From Canna indica (lineage: Eukaryota > Streptophyta > Magnoliopsida > Zingiberales > Cannaceae): DNA of 64,000 bases. This document shows positions 32,241 through 46,128 of the stretch, one piece after another. The translations under genes and the position numbers were made by a program. The notes beneath the pieces were generated by a model. It did not search any database, was not told the DNA's origin, and saw nothing but the letters and a program-made list of their open reading frames with translations. The DNA is taken from positions 87,941,501 through 88,005,500 of the forward strand of contig CP136890.1 of NCBI GenBank assembly GCA_034359265.1. The letters are read 5' to 3'. How positions within the stretch are numbered: position 1 is the first letter of the stretch; the number at the start of each line of letters is the position of its first letter.

Positions 32241-32808
32241 AATTTTTAGTTATAAATATCACAAACTAATAGTTTAAAAATATTTATTTATTAATAATAT
32301 TTATTTTGTCTTTTGCATTCTTTATTATATATTCTTTATGATGCAAAATCATAACGTATGATATTTTCATTTTTTATAAAAAAAATAGATTTTGAGGGCA
32401 AAATTGATCCTCCAAGGTCTTAAGTGGTTTAAATTTAATTTAGGGCTAAATATAAATTATTTTTATAATTGTTCTTCTGCAAGTATGTTTGATTACACTT
32501 ATTCTGCCAGAGATTGAAATCCAAATCTAATACAATCCAACTCGTAGAAGGAAAGAAGTAAAAAGGGCTTGGATTATTTGAGAGAAGAATGGGCACAGCC
32601 ACATCCGCGTACGGTTAATTAAGCCCCTTTGTCATCTGTACAATCCCGCGCGTCCTCTGTCCCCTTCTCCTTCCTCCTTACCTTCTCTGCGCCACCGAGC
32701 CAGTGACAAGGATGCGATCCAATCCCTTTCCTCATGTTCTAGAACCCTAATCTCTCCCCTCCGATCTTCCGTGCCCTAGGAACCCGCTCCCCGCCTCCTG
32801 CCCCCTCC
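32241..32808 (+). promoter_or_regulatory. Upstream region of the ubinuclein gene
   Basis: AT-rich to about 32,570, then a switch to C/T-rich leader sequence (32,625-32,790), typical of a plant 5' UTR. No clear TATA box was found. No upstream ATG frame of note precedes the start codon except short ones. Confidence 0.4.
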
Positions 32809-35800
32809 ATGGAAGACCCAAAGGGGGCCGCCCCTAGGGCTTCCTCCTCGTCCTTAGCAGCCGCGGCGGCGGCTCCCGTTGTTGCCCTAGAGGCCCCACC
32901 TCCCCCGCTGCATCCCTCTTCTTCTTCAGCCGCCGTTCCCGCCTCCGCTGCCCCCCCCAAGGAGGAGCGGCTGCCTCCTGCCGCTGAGGGTCAGAGGCTG
33001 CGGTTCTCGGTTGAGCTCAAGCCCGGGGAGACCACCATCGTGTCCTGGAAGCGGCTGCTCAAGGAGTCCGGTAAAGCAGGCGGGCTCCCTCCCAATGCTG
33101 CTAAGGCTGACCCACCCGTCGCTGTTGCTGCTGCACAGGTTGGAGCAGTTTCTGCGGTAGGGTTTTCCCTCCGACAAATTTGCCCCCTCCTGTTCTGCTT
33201 CTCGTTTGATTTTTCCTGCAAATACTACTAGTTGACTAGTTTCTGCGCTTTCCTCCTCTGCAGTTGAGCTCTTTGACTTTTGTTTATTAGTTACTCTCAA
33301 GCTCAAAGTCTTTGCAATGTGCTGATACCTGATTTGTTAATCAGGTTGTTTCGTGATCAAACAGTGTTTGCAATGTACTGTCTGATATGATCAGATGCTT
33401 ATTAATTTTCTCTAATTGGCCAAGATTGGTCAGTTTGTGGATGCTTAAGTGGTAGTGAAATGCTATTTTCTGTTGTATTTTACTGTTTACATCTCCATCT
33501 CAGATTGCATTATATTGTTGACTTACGGTGAAAATTTTGTTAAGCATGGCACAAAATGTGATTAAACAAAGAGAATGGTCATGTATTGTCAAACAAGTAG
33601 ATCTGGTCTTCAGCTATTGCTTAATGGTGCTTGCAGTAGTTCATCAGAGAGAGGAAAGGCCAAATATATGACTATATCTGATAGTTATTTGATATGATCT
33701 AGACGATTGTTACGTGAAGTAGAATGTTTAGTGTTGGCATATATTAGTATCCTGGTTTGAACACACACATATACATATTGTAAGTTTGTAACCTGTTAGC
33801 ATATTTGCTTCAACCATGTCTGCTATTTAGCAAATTTAGCATGTCTGCTACTTTTTAGTTCTTTTCATACTTGAGCTGTCCCTCATGAGACACACATGTA
33901 CCTCGATTGAGCTCCATTCTATTCATCAATTCATTTTGTTTTATATAGTTATAATAAGGAATTTCAGACAAATGGAATTAAACATGCCAAATATGTGGGA
34001 GATCCATTATTTTTGTATATATTTGTGTATTACTGTATTTGATATAATTGTTGATAATTCTTTGTGACTTTGGTTGCTTGTTGGAATTCAGCCTTTAGCA
34101 GATGAACTTAAAGATGCAGCTCCACCTCCAAATCGTTTTAGTGCAGTTATTGAGAAGATTGAACGGCTGTACATGGTATGATGAAGTGTGCCTTATGTTT
34201 AAATTATTGGGTTTTTGAAAAGGTTTCATGAATTCCTTACCATTGATCTTTTATGTACAGAATTGTGGTTTGGTAAGCTAACTTTTAAGTTTGTTATTCA
34301 GGGCAAGCAAAGTAGTGATGAAGAAGATCTTAATGATATCCCCGATGATGATCAATATGACACCGAGGATTCGTTTATAGATGATACTGAATTGGTTAGT
34401 ATTGTTTGTGTATCTATAAATGTCATTGACATTGCTGCACTACATATTGGTGAATTGTTGCTCTTGCTGTTTTCTAATTGAAATGCTGGTTACTTGTTTG
34501 AAAAATAATTAATTATAAGCGCATTAGTTATTATTTATTTCAGTTTAAGTGCCAAAATTTTTGTCCTAATGTTGTTAATTCTATATAACTTGTGTAAATA
34601 ATAGACATGCGAGTCTAACAAACATAACTGAAGAAACACCAAAGGTTGCATTTGGTTGATGCTCTTGAGAGTTGAGACATGATCTCCGTCGTGGTCATCT
34701 TACTGCATATTATTTATGGGTTATGGAACTTTTAATATTACTCCAGATAATTCCAGCTACAACTGACTTAAAAGGAGTCAATATTTTAGTTCCGGTTCAC
34801 TATGACGCTATTAAATTAATCCTTGGTAGTCCATACTTGTGGGCAATGTGAACTTGATTTATTTAATCTTGGCTTGGAACTGATGCTGTAAGTAGCATCT
34901 TGGAGGAGGAGAATTAAGGTAGAATAAAGGAGAGGGTTGGAGAGAAAAGTGGAGGTGAGATGAGGATTACCTGCAGTGGGATTATTCCCTTCAAGGGAAA
35001 GGAAATGGCTGCATCGTTTAGTTGACTGATATGAAACCTGTCCCCGGGGTACTTAAACCCTTCATGGAGCCTATTGTAATGCACTGTTTCCCTAAATTAT
35101 TTATTTTGGGATAACAATCATGCACCAATAATTTTCATACTACTAAATTGGCATTCAATATTATCTTATAAACGGAGTTCTTTCATTTTGACATTTTCTT
35201 GTTATTTTCCTTGTAAATTTGGTTACAATACAGTGCATTGAGCAATATTACTTAAATGGTGAGTTCAGTAAGTTGTATCTCCATACTATTTTCTTACATG
35301 AGAAATTTGATAGATTGACATATCTTAATCTGATCCAACCAACAGCCTATACTATATGCATCTACTTCAACACAATAAAGTGTGAACAGGAAATTTATTC
35401 CATGGCTTTTTTGATTACTCGTCATTTTACTAGTTTAACATTTAATTTTATGGGTAATGCCATTTTTGCAGGATGAATATTTTCAAGTGGATAAAATGTC
35501 TACCAAGCATAATGGGTATTTTGTCAACAAAGGGAAGTTGGAGCAAGTGTAAGTTCTCCAATAAAGTTCTACTCCTTTCAAGAGATTGTTGCGCATGAAA
35601 GACTTCTTTTCTCATTTGTTTGCTTCAGTATCAAGATTTCTATCATTGCTGATGTTTTGACTATCCAGTTTTGAATATTTCACGCACTCTTTTGTAAGAT
35701 TGTTTTGACTTGAAAAATTATTGTAGTTATTGTTGTATTTGTGAAGAAGTCATTCCTAAATAGTATATATTTTGTTTTATCATAAAATATGCAACACCTT

Positions 35801-38800
35801 TTTATTTTTGATTACTTTTCTTATGCTATTAAATTGCTGCATTTCTCTTAACTTCTTTTTAGATAGCTTATTAGCTTGAAACAAGTTGTTTGTTTTATAG
35901 TTAAAGATTAGTCTTTGTAGCTGGTGGATCTTTTGTTTGTGTGTGCTGCTTTTTTGGAGTGCTTTTATTATTGCTTGAACTTGTAGTTCATATTAAATAC
36001 ATGTTTACTTACTATTTCGCCTATCTGGTAATCATCTTTTAAACTGGATTTAAGGAACTGCATGTATTAACCATTATCCCCTATGCTAGTACCATCTAGC
36101 ACATGTTAAATTTATTGTCTTGTAGATAATCAAACAACCATTTCATTTGCTTTCTTTTTTTCTTCTCTTCATAATAGTGAGGCTAGCTCATCTCCTAAAG
36201 AGGCACCAAAGAAAAGGAGAAGAAAGGACTCCACAAAACTACATGGTGAAGCTAGTCATGTCCCTTTTTCTAGTGACTCTGCAAATGCCAGCAATATGCG
36301 AATCAAAGATGCTGGTAGGAATGCACCAGTGGTTGGAAGGAAATTAAGTCCTGCTAAAGCTTATGCACCATATGGTGAACATTACAGTGAAGAAGGCAGA
36401 CATTTGAAATATAGATCCAAAATCTCAACAGCTGTCCACAAAAGGAAAACTACTGATTTCAGCACCAAACCTGAGGAACAAACAGCCATGGTACCATATA
36501 AGGATGTTCCCTCACTACCTTTGGAATTAAAGGATGTTGATAAGCATAAAGCTGGGGCCCACACATACAAAGGCACTACCCAGAGCCACAGGTCAAGAAC
36601 AAGTGATTCATTTGAACCTTCATACCAAGCATCTCGTGATAAGGGCCAAGTAGAATTTCATTCAAAAAAAAGTATAAATGGTGAAACTGGAGCTGTATCT
36701 GCTAAGGTACGGCGTAAAGAGAAGCATGGCTCCATGGATTTTTCTTCCATGAACTCTCCTGGGAATGCCTATCCTACGCATGCAGCAGTGAGTACTCTGT
36801 TCTTTTTTTTTTGCGAATTTTAGTACATCATGTTCTATTAAGCACTTTACTCCCCTTCATCTTGCAATGGCTTAGATTTTAGTTTATTCATTTAATTTCA
36901 CGTGTGTATGGAACTCTTTCCAGTGTTTATATGACTTCTGAATATCTATTGAATGGATCTGTTATACTTAAAAGATATTCATATGCGACATCTGCACATA
37001 TGACAATTTAAAGCCTCCCTAGTGCTAGCTTCTGCATTTGTATATATACAAGTGAAGCAAGTAAATGGTTTTTCATGGTCATTCCAAACAAGTAGTTGTT
37101 CCGTGAAGAAACATACACTCTGCAATTTCTAATGAACTATATTTTACTGTGTTATTTTTTTAAATATTGAAGGCTGTGAAGATCTTTTGTTAACTTGAAA
37201 ATAATAACCATGGTTTTAAACTACCAACTTGATACTATTTTTTAAACACATTGAACACCTTCCTTACTGGCATTGGTGAAAATTGATAATCAAATAACAA
37301 TGAATTATATCTCTTGTGGTTTTCAATCATCAACTAATTTTACTGGGTCAGACTTGTTTATAGTTATTGGTATTTAGCAGTCTGGTCAGTTTTAAACCAT
37401 TCTAATATCAACAGTTGAAGGAGAAATGAAATACAATGGTAACATAGGTTTTGGTGATTATGGAACTCTTTGTATGTCGTCTCAAAGAGTATTTCTCTGT
37501 TACTTTGGTCTTCATTTACCTAACTAGGTGACAAGGTTCAAAGTATTGGTCACAAACTGGTAATGCAGGGTCCGGGAGAGTTAATATATGCAAGCTTATC
37601 TTTGCATTATAAAGAAGTTGTTTTTGTGACACAAACCTGGCGTCCCAGGTCATGCAGGTCACAAAGGTTGCTAGATATTTGTAGATGCGAAATACTTTTA
37701 CATATGATTGTTTTTTTTTTTTTTTTTTTTTTTGCATATTATAATGTGAAGGTCATGTTGCTGTTAATTCAATTCCTCATAATGAATCAATGAAGCTAAT
37801 TGCATATGTTCCTTGTGGCTACTTGCATTATAAAAGATGGTGTTTGTGGCGTCCCAGGTTCCCTGTGGCTATTATGTGACTTCTTATGTAGTTAACTTCT
37901 ATCATTTTTTAAGAATAGTTTGGATGAAGCAATGTATTAAAAAAATCAGTAGAAGCACTTCTTACTGTCACTGTTGACCTTCTATTGTCTGAGACTGGAA
38001 TTGTTCTTTTTTCTGTTCATTATCCTTCTATCTCATACTGCTTTCTGATCTTCTATCTTTTGCAGCATCAATCATCCACAAGGGTGAGAGAAGGTTCCTC
38101 TCTTAGACCTAAAGGGACAACACTTGAACGAGCTATCCGTGACCTTGAAAAGATAGTGGCTGAATGTAAGCATCATTATAATTATTATGATTTTCTTTAT
38201 AGCTCTATGAAGCAACAATGTAGGCAGATGCTAATTGGCCTTTTTTGTATAACTACATGAAGCATTTTATAGTTATTAGTATTTTGAATCTTTATAGGTA
38301 GACCGCCAAGTGTCGATGTTCAAGATGTGGATCCTGCTTTTCAAGGTATTAAGAGAAGACTTCCACAGGAAGTAAAACAGAAGCTCGCTAAAGTTGCAAG
38401 ATTATCGGTACTTGTGAATAATCTTATTCTCATTTCTTATGGTCATCTGTGGTTTTGTCTAATGATATGCTCTGCTACTAACTGGACAAACCTGCAGCTT
38501 ATGGCATTTTGTTTCCTATATTACTACTCAACTTGAACTGAATTTCTCCAAAATCTTGTTTTGATGTTTTAGCCTTCTGGTAGCTACTACATATTATAGT
38601 AAGTGATCTTTAGTTAGAAGATATTTAGACTTATGCAGGAAGTAAAACAGAAGCTTCATAAAGTTGCAAGATTATCAGTAGTTGTGAATAATTTCATTTC
38701 TTAAAGCCATAAATGATTTCTACAGCTTTGTGTTTATTCTATTATAGATGTAGGTGTACTGATTCAACTGAAAGTTCTTTTTTTTGGCAAAGACAACCGG

Positions 38801-41800
38801 AGGTTTCTAAGATTTCAATTATATTCTTTGGTCTTCTGATAAGCTTGTAGTTAGTGATCTTTAGTTAGAAGGTCTGACTTGCTTGAATCCTTGTTTTAAA
38901 CTTGAAAAGCACAATACATGTGGAATGTGGTTTATCTTCTACCTTATGTGGTACTGACAATTGGGTAGAGGTGTAAACAAGTTGGGTTGGGTGTTGGAGA
39001 AAACCTGACCAGTTTTGAGGTTTTTGGGTTAGAAAAAGAAAACCTCAGACTTGACCTTACTGGTTGAAATAAAACTTGGCTTTGTTGGGGTCAGATTCTT
39101 TTTTAAAGGTTAGATTGGGTTCGTTTCCCCCTTCTCTATCTTTTGAATATATGCTTGTTTTTTTTGCCAACCAAAATTGGATAGGGCTGGAACTGGTTGG
39201 TTAGGATTTTTAGATTTTTTCACATTTTTTATTTTTCAATCAGAAGGTATATTGAGTTGGTTTCTAAAATGAAAAACTGAAATCTCACTCATGATGTGAT
39301 ACCAGATTTTACAAAAAGATGATCTGGAACCCCACCCTATTTTTGGGGTGGGCTGTCTTGACACTCCTATCACAGTAAGTGTAATTTGTATGTGGATGAT
39401 GCACTATCAATAGGTTCCTATCATAATTCTTTGCTACATAACATTTTAGATGCACGATCCCATATCTATATAACATGTTGTTTATAATTTATGGATGTAC
39501 TTAAGTCATTGTTTATCCACAGAACTTTATGCATAGGCCTACTGGGCTTGCATCGAATGATGCCATTTATTTTATCTAGTTTTGCCATAAGTGCTTTTTT
39601 TCTCAGTAATAGACATCCATTTTTTGTCACAAGTTCAGTATGGGGAATGCCGTCAATTGTCAACAATTTCAAGTTGTCTGAAACATTCCTCTGATCTGTT
39701 ATGTTTCATCGGGGCATCTGCGCATTTGTATTTCTAGTTTCTACATGAACATGCCATTTAGCACCCTTATCATTTTCTCCTTTTTAGACTACTTCATAAG
39801 TTTGGTGGAAGTTAGTGCTTGGACCAGTGTAATTTATGTTGATAAATGCTGATTATCCAGCCACCAAGTATTCTCTTAGGCAACTTATTTTCGTGTCCAA
39901 AAATGCAATAAATTCACTGTTGACTAGGTTTTCGTGAGACCTCTTTGGTTATTCTGAGGCCAACTTGGTGATTGTCTGAAATTCTGAATTGTATGTTGTC
40001 TTGCGAAAAAATGTTTTGGGCCTAGATATTTCTTATGAAAAATCATACCCTCCTGTATGATGTGGCTTATGGTTGATCATTCTGGCCTATTTGTATTTTA
40101 TTGGCAACTTCTATGACCTATATATGTTTTATGGAATATTTTCCAACTTGCGTGAAGGATTGTGAAAATTCTAAGAGAGTAAATTTGACAATGTAACCTC
40201 AAAGGATTCTTGTGGATTTCTTTTGTAATATATATCATGCATTGTTTTACATTTTGGGACTTTAACAAGTCTATTAATTGAAGGTGTGGTGATTAACTAA
40301 TGTTTTAAAAATACATCCTAGCAGTCACATATGCATAATGCAGTCCATATATGCAGTTGCATAAACACCAGACTTTTTGTCTATAAAATATTAGAAACCT
40401 AATTTTTCGAATATTAAGATGTTTGGAAGTTGAAGCTTTTTGCATAAACACTGGACTTTTTGCTTATCAAGGATCAAAATCATAATTTTTATAGATGCAT
40501 AACATTTCCTATGGTTATGTGCTTTTATCACCATCTAATAAGGTAATTGTCATATTGTAGATTTGATCTCTTGGATTATGTTGATTAATTACTTAGAGCT
40601 GTATATGCTATGTTTTTTTATTAATATAATGATATTTTAAAATAATTTTTAACTATAGACCGCATATGCACCCATATTCCACATATGCACTATATATAGG
40701 GGTCCAACTGCTTACTGTCTACATACACTTTTTAAAACCTTGCGATTAACTATGAATTCTTCTGTTCCTTGAACCCACAAATAACAAAATCCTCTTCATA
40801 TAGTAAGTTTGATATGGAGAAATATTTAATTGCCTTGTATCTTAATCCTCCAATGAATGGCTAGGATTTTGCGTTGCATCATCTATTGCCATTGATAGAC
40901 ATTTTTTGACAGTTCTGAGGGAGGTAATGAAGAAACGAAAAATTGAAGAACACAAAATTATGATGATATCTTTTAATTGACTAAATTATTTAACCTCTTC
41001 CATATTAATGGCTTCTAAAGTACCTCATGAGCAGTTGTCATTTTCTGGTGCATCCATTAGACATAGAACCCAGCAGTCATAGACACAAATATTTGGCTCT
41101 ATACTTTCTTTTGTGTCTTCTCTGAAGTATCTTCTTGTCTTGTTTACCTTCAAATAGTACAAAAGTAAATGCAAATCATGACTTGAAATTTCTTTAATTT
41201 ACTAATGATTTTTTGGCAATATAAAAAAATAATCCTCATTTTATTGCAGGCAAGTCAAGGTAAAATTTCGGAAGATGAGTTAATTGATCGACTTATGGGC
41301 ATTCTAGGTCACCTAGTACAGCGTAAGACATTAAAGGTACCTATTTTTCTAAGAAATAAACTATTTGGTTTGCTGTTCATCAGGAACCGAGTTTTCTACA
41401 ATTTATCTTACCTAGATTATGCTAGTGATGAAATCTCATCTTACATTTTCCTTCTGATAATATGGCATCACTTAATATATTGTCCATAAATTGGTCTTCA
41501 TTTATTAGTTCTTTCAATATATAGTCCAACTTTGATAGGTTATTGTATGTTTAGCATTTTTCCTTGCCCACCAATTCATGCCCTGAGTAGCAAATTAGGT
41601 GTATTGCACTAGGTTCAGTTGATGTTCAGGAACATCTCTAGTAGAACTGTGCCTTTATGTTTAATCCTAATGAAAAGAAAAAGCTAAATTCCAATCTAGC
41701 ACCTATTGCTAGATCAGATTTCACTTTTTAATGAACTTGCAAATAGATGGCTAACAAAATTCCACTTGACCTTTTCATTGCTCATCTTTGTTTGTAGTGA

Positions 41801-44800
41801 TAACATTGCAACTTTTCAAGAAAAAGAACTTATATACAATGGTGAAGGTAATAATGGTGTTAAATCAGATGGGCAAAGTAAAATATTAAAAGTAGATTTT
41901 TGGCTCGCGTGATTGATGGGCTTGTTTAAACTACATTATGTTACAAGGTAAGCACATTTGCAATTAGTCAATGATTCTACCAAATATTGTAATCTTAATT
42001 TACATAAGAATCGTAGCAGATTATAATACAAAATTTGCAGATGATGCAAACCTTAAATTTAATAAAAATAACAATATTAACAATTTTTTTTTGTTACAAA
42101 CTTAAATTTTTATACTTGTAACAAACTTAAGTACCTTAAATTGGAACCTGCATAACAACTTTAAGAATGAATTAACAAACCCCATTTAACATCTATAAAA
42201 AGAATGGATCAACAAACTGACATAACAACTTTAATAAAGACTAATCATTTAACTAACTTACGTAATACGTTTGATGCCAATGATGTGGCATATAAGCATT
42301 AATTTGTTATTTAATTTTGCATTGTTAGTGTTACTTCAGTTTGCAAATAATGTAAATAATCAAGGAACAAAACGTGTTGCCTGTCTCATATGACAAACTA
42401 GTGGTCCATCACCAGTGGAGGTCCCAATATGGAAACTTATGCAGCTACTAGGACTCACTATGAGTGCCCTGTTGACGCGAAGGCATATTATTTTACCATT
42501 TTGGTTTCTGAATCTGTTGTAGCTAGCCAATTAACTAGTCAAAGACTTCAGAATAGTAAGTGGATGATTGTTTTCTTGCAATGGTACTGAAAGGCAATGT
42601 AGAAAAAGGATGTTATTATTTATTTGTATGACTGAAATAAACCAATGGTTGTTGCTAATATAACTTGTTCTCCTGTTCATTAAACATTAGCTGTTGCAAC
42701 ATTTGTAGAGTAAGTGAAGATACAAAATTTTAGTCATTTATAAATTTTGTATGCTTGATTTTACTTCTAGTAATTATTTTAGTTTCTTCAGTCTAACAGA
42801 TCATTTTTATTTTATTAGAAAAATATGAGAGAGATGGTTGAGTTAGGTCTTTCAGCAAAACAACAGAAGGCTGATAGATTCCAACAGATAAAAAGGGAAG
42901 TTAATGATATGGTCAGAGCGCGTGTGTCTCAGTTGAAATCCCAGGTATAGCTCATATTAACAGAAATATAGTTGATTGATCAACAAGCTAATTGCTGAAG
43001 TTCATGTGATTACAAATTTGCAAATTACATAGACAATTATTTTCATGTTTGCAATTGAAATTTATTTCAGATACTGTCTTTTCATTTGTTATGATGGTTT
43101 TTCATGACAGCTGGCTGAGCAACAAGATGGTTCAGCTGATGATTTTCAGGAAATCAATGTTGATGAGAGAAGAGCTCTTAAAGGAAGATACAGTATGGAT
43201 GCTGCACTAGAAGACAAGATCTGTGATCTATATGATTTGTATGTTGAGGTATAACTTTAACTAATATCTTAATTGTCTTTTTTTCGAGGTGGAATTTGGA
43301 TGCTGATTTTATATCGAAATAGAGAAATGGGATGGAAAGAGTTTGGTTGATGAGACTTGAGAGTACTTTAAGAGAAGATATTTTCAGAAGTTTCTGTTGA
43401 AGTAATTGTCCTATGATTATTAAAGATCTCATCCTAAAATTTTATAGCATTGGACTTCTATTTTCTACGTGAATCAAATCTAAACACTCTTATACTCCTT
43501 TAGCCTTGGTGCTGGATGTAGACTTGACAAATTTATTTATTGATTTTTTATTACAGGGAATGGATGAGGACAAAGGCCCTCAAAGCCGGAAGCTCTATGT
43601 AGAGGTAATACTATTAGTTACAATTTGCAAGATTATTTTGCTTTGCACAGTTATGCTAGTTGTTGGGTGATCATTTTTTCAAAGAAGTCCGATTATAAGG
43701 AACTACTAATCTTTTAATAGAATTCATTTCCTTTGGACTTGGATTTTGTTTGATCAAATTTGTGATTTCACTTGCAAATTTTCTCTTACTTGAACCACTA
43801 AAAGGTTACTGATTGTTGGTTTTTTCTTTTCTTTTCATTTGACTCGGAATTTGCTCTTGTTTATGCATTTTTATTTGGTAGCTACTATTACGAGGAATCA
43901 ATAATTTTACAGCCATTATTTTGTTGTATAAAAGGGTTAACTGAAAGTGAACCATTTTGTTTTTATTGTATCTTTTTTTTTTTCATTTAGCTTCTCCTTC
44001 AATGACTTTGATTCTTTTTTGTTGGCATGTTTTATTCATACATCCCAGCTTGCAGAACTGTGGCCCAGTGGTTACATGGATAATGTTGGAATTAAAGACG
44101 CCATTTACAGATCAAAGGAAAGGAAAAGATCACTTTACAGGCAACATAAGGTCTTAGTGTTCCTATTTATTTATCTATGTGACTTCACTTTTAATTATTT
44201 TTGTTGATCTAATATATACTTTTGATTAATTAGCATGCTTTGTTTATTTGCAAATGTAACCAATGTTATATTTTTTTTTTCATTTTAAATTTTTACATTG
44301 CCTACTCAAGCATTATGACAGGAAATATTGTGCCATTGAGATAAGCTGTCTACCTAAAAATTGGGGTGGTATAATGAAAAATAAAGATATTTTTGTTTTG
44401 AGAATGTTAATATTGAATTTGTCAGCAATGTGACATAAAACAATCAAGTATCCAATAGCTTCAAACATCCTAGAGGTAGGAGGATCTGTTCATATAGATA
44501 ATCTTTTGTCTATTGGTTTCTACTCTCAAAACCTCAGTAAATGTGATGAGTATGAAAACTAATATCTTTGGTATCTTGGTCCAGATATAGAAACCCAGTT
44601 TTACCTTGTTATGTCTGGCAATTTTACTTTGTTGTCTCATAACTAGGACAAAGTAGTACAAAGAGCCCACTTGTTTTCATCTTGCCTGGTAGTTTCTATG
44701 CAAAAACACAATAGAGATTAGAGAAGGTAGTTGTTTGTTTGTACTATGATGTTAATTCTTGTGGCCTATTGTGTGTCACATGTGGGGTTCCTTTTTAAAT

Positions 44801-46128
44801 TTAATTAGCTGTCAAACTCATTCTTAAATTGTGTGTTTCTTTTTTGTGATAATCATGATGATGTCTTAAAGTCACTGATTATTAACCTAACCTGACTCTG
44901 AGCAAGCAGATCATATTGTGCTGAACATGTATGCCACATTGACACCCAAGTTTTCCAAAGCCCATTGGTTTATGGAAAATTTTAGCAGGGTGATGTACAA
45001 TTTTAATCAAGTTGCCGAAGCCAACATTGAATTGAGAATTTGTTCTTAAATGCTACCACATCAGCTAATTAAATTTTTTATGGACAATATATTGTCTGCC
45101 ATAAGATACTGTCTCTTTATGTGGGAAGATGAGTTTGTGTTCTCTGAATTGTGAGAATATTTCAGATGCTAATGCATTGGTATTTCTTCAAGTAAATAGA
45201 CAAGATAAACGATTAGCTGAATATGTATTTCTAAGATATTCTTAAATTCAGCAATGTTATTTTGGCGTCTAATAATTTTCAGCCTAGTGGTTTCCAATTT
45301 GTTATTGAACTGACACAGTAGGGTACTAGGGTATCTATTCTAGCTCTAGTTACATTGATGCTTATCTTATGGTTATTCTTATTAATACTGGTACCAATAC
45401 ACATGGCTCCCACCAATTTGGTTATAGAGAGTGCCAATGTCCTCGTACCTTTCTATTCTACAGCAAAGGGAGACTTGAATATGTTCTTTAGGCCTCAGCT
45501 CGCAGAATTTTGTAGTTCTAATTTCACCTCACCTTATGGTTGTTCTTATGCTTTCTATGGGAGTCTTAGTTTTGCTGCTTTGCAGTATCCACCTAAAATT
45601 ATCATTCTTTTGCACTCTGCCCAGGTCCGTGATGAGGAAAGAGTCAAGAGGAAGAAGTTGGCGTCTACAGCAAGAGTGAGAGTGGATGAGACTAATTCAG
45701 CTGCTCAATTACGTGCTGGACAAGAGAGGCCAGCCCCGATCATTGATTCAACTGCCAAGTATCTTGCGCCCTTAGACAAGCTAGTTTCCAGTCAAGCCGC
45801 TGGTTTAACTGGCAGATCGGTGGATTCTACTTCACTTTCTACTGAATCTGGACACCATGCATTGAAACATCCTGACAAGATTAGAGGTGCTAACATGAGC
45901 ACAAACCATGAGGATGTGAGCAAACCTTCTGTTGATGTGAAAAAAAAGCTGAAGAGGAAGTTGGAATCAGAGTTGGGTGAAACTCGTGTTCATCCTGACA
46001 GAGTCCTTTCTCAGCAAGTCATTGAGAAGCAGAAGTCCCTTAAGCTTGCAGATGAAGCCAATGCAAGCTGCCAGCTTAAAACCAACCTTGAATTGCCTGG
46101 TGTTTCAGGTTCTAACCAGCCAAGCTGA
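32809..46128 (+). CDS. UBN: Ubinuclein-like histone chaperone subunit
   Basis: Subunit of the HIRA complex, which deposits histone H3.3 in nuclear chromatin independently of replication. Thirteen exons join in frame to 808 aa: 32809-33156, 34092-34175, 34302-34394, 35472-35548, 36178-36787, 38066-38165, 38298-38407, 41250-41336, 42819-42944, 43111-43248, 43557-43604, 44049-44150, 45625-46128. The N-terminus is Ala/Pro/Ser-rich and then has RFSVELKPGETTIVSWKRLL, a plant ubinuclein signature. The Hpc2-related domain, which contacts HIRA, spans about 130-195 (NRFSAVIEKIERLYM, DDDQYDTEDSFIDD, DEYF). A basic KKRRRK stretch (about 210) suits nuclear import. The ubinuclein middle domain covers about 438-640 (AFQGIKRRLPQEVKQKLAKVARLS, DELIDRLMGILGHLVQRKTL, IYRSKERKRSLYRQHK). 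Exon 1 could instead end at 33,138. It is next to the RING-pseudokinase-WD40 gene on the same strand. Confidence 0.92.
38635..38702 (+). repeat. Duplicated exon-7 end inside ubinuclein intron 7
   Basis: AGGAAGTAAAACAGAAGC, AAAGTTGCAAGATTATC and GTTGTGAATAAT repeat the end of exon 7 (38,370-38,433) with a few changes, including the exon-intron boundary. The GT of the donor is replaced by AG-TAG. It is probably a decayed local duplication and is not needed for the coding sequence. Confidence 0.8.

Noticed and set aside
45355..45624. Extension of the last ubinuclein exon to an ATG at 45,355
   Set aside because: A clear acceptor (CCCAG at 45,620-45,624) and the family sequence VRDEERVKRKK indicate that the exon starts at 45,625; the upstream part is intron.
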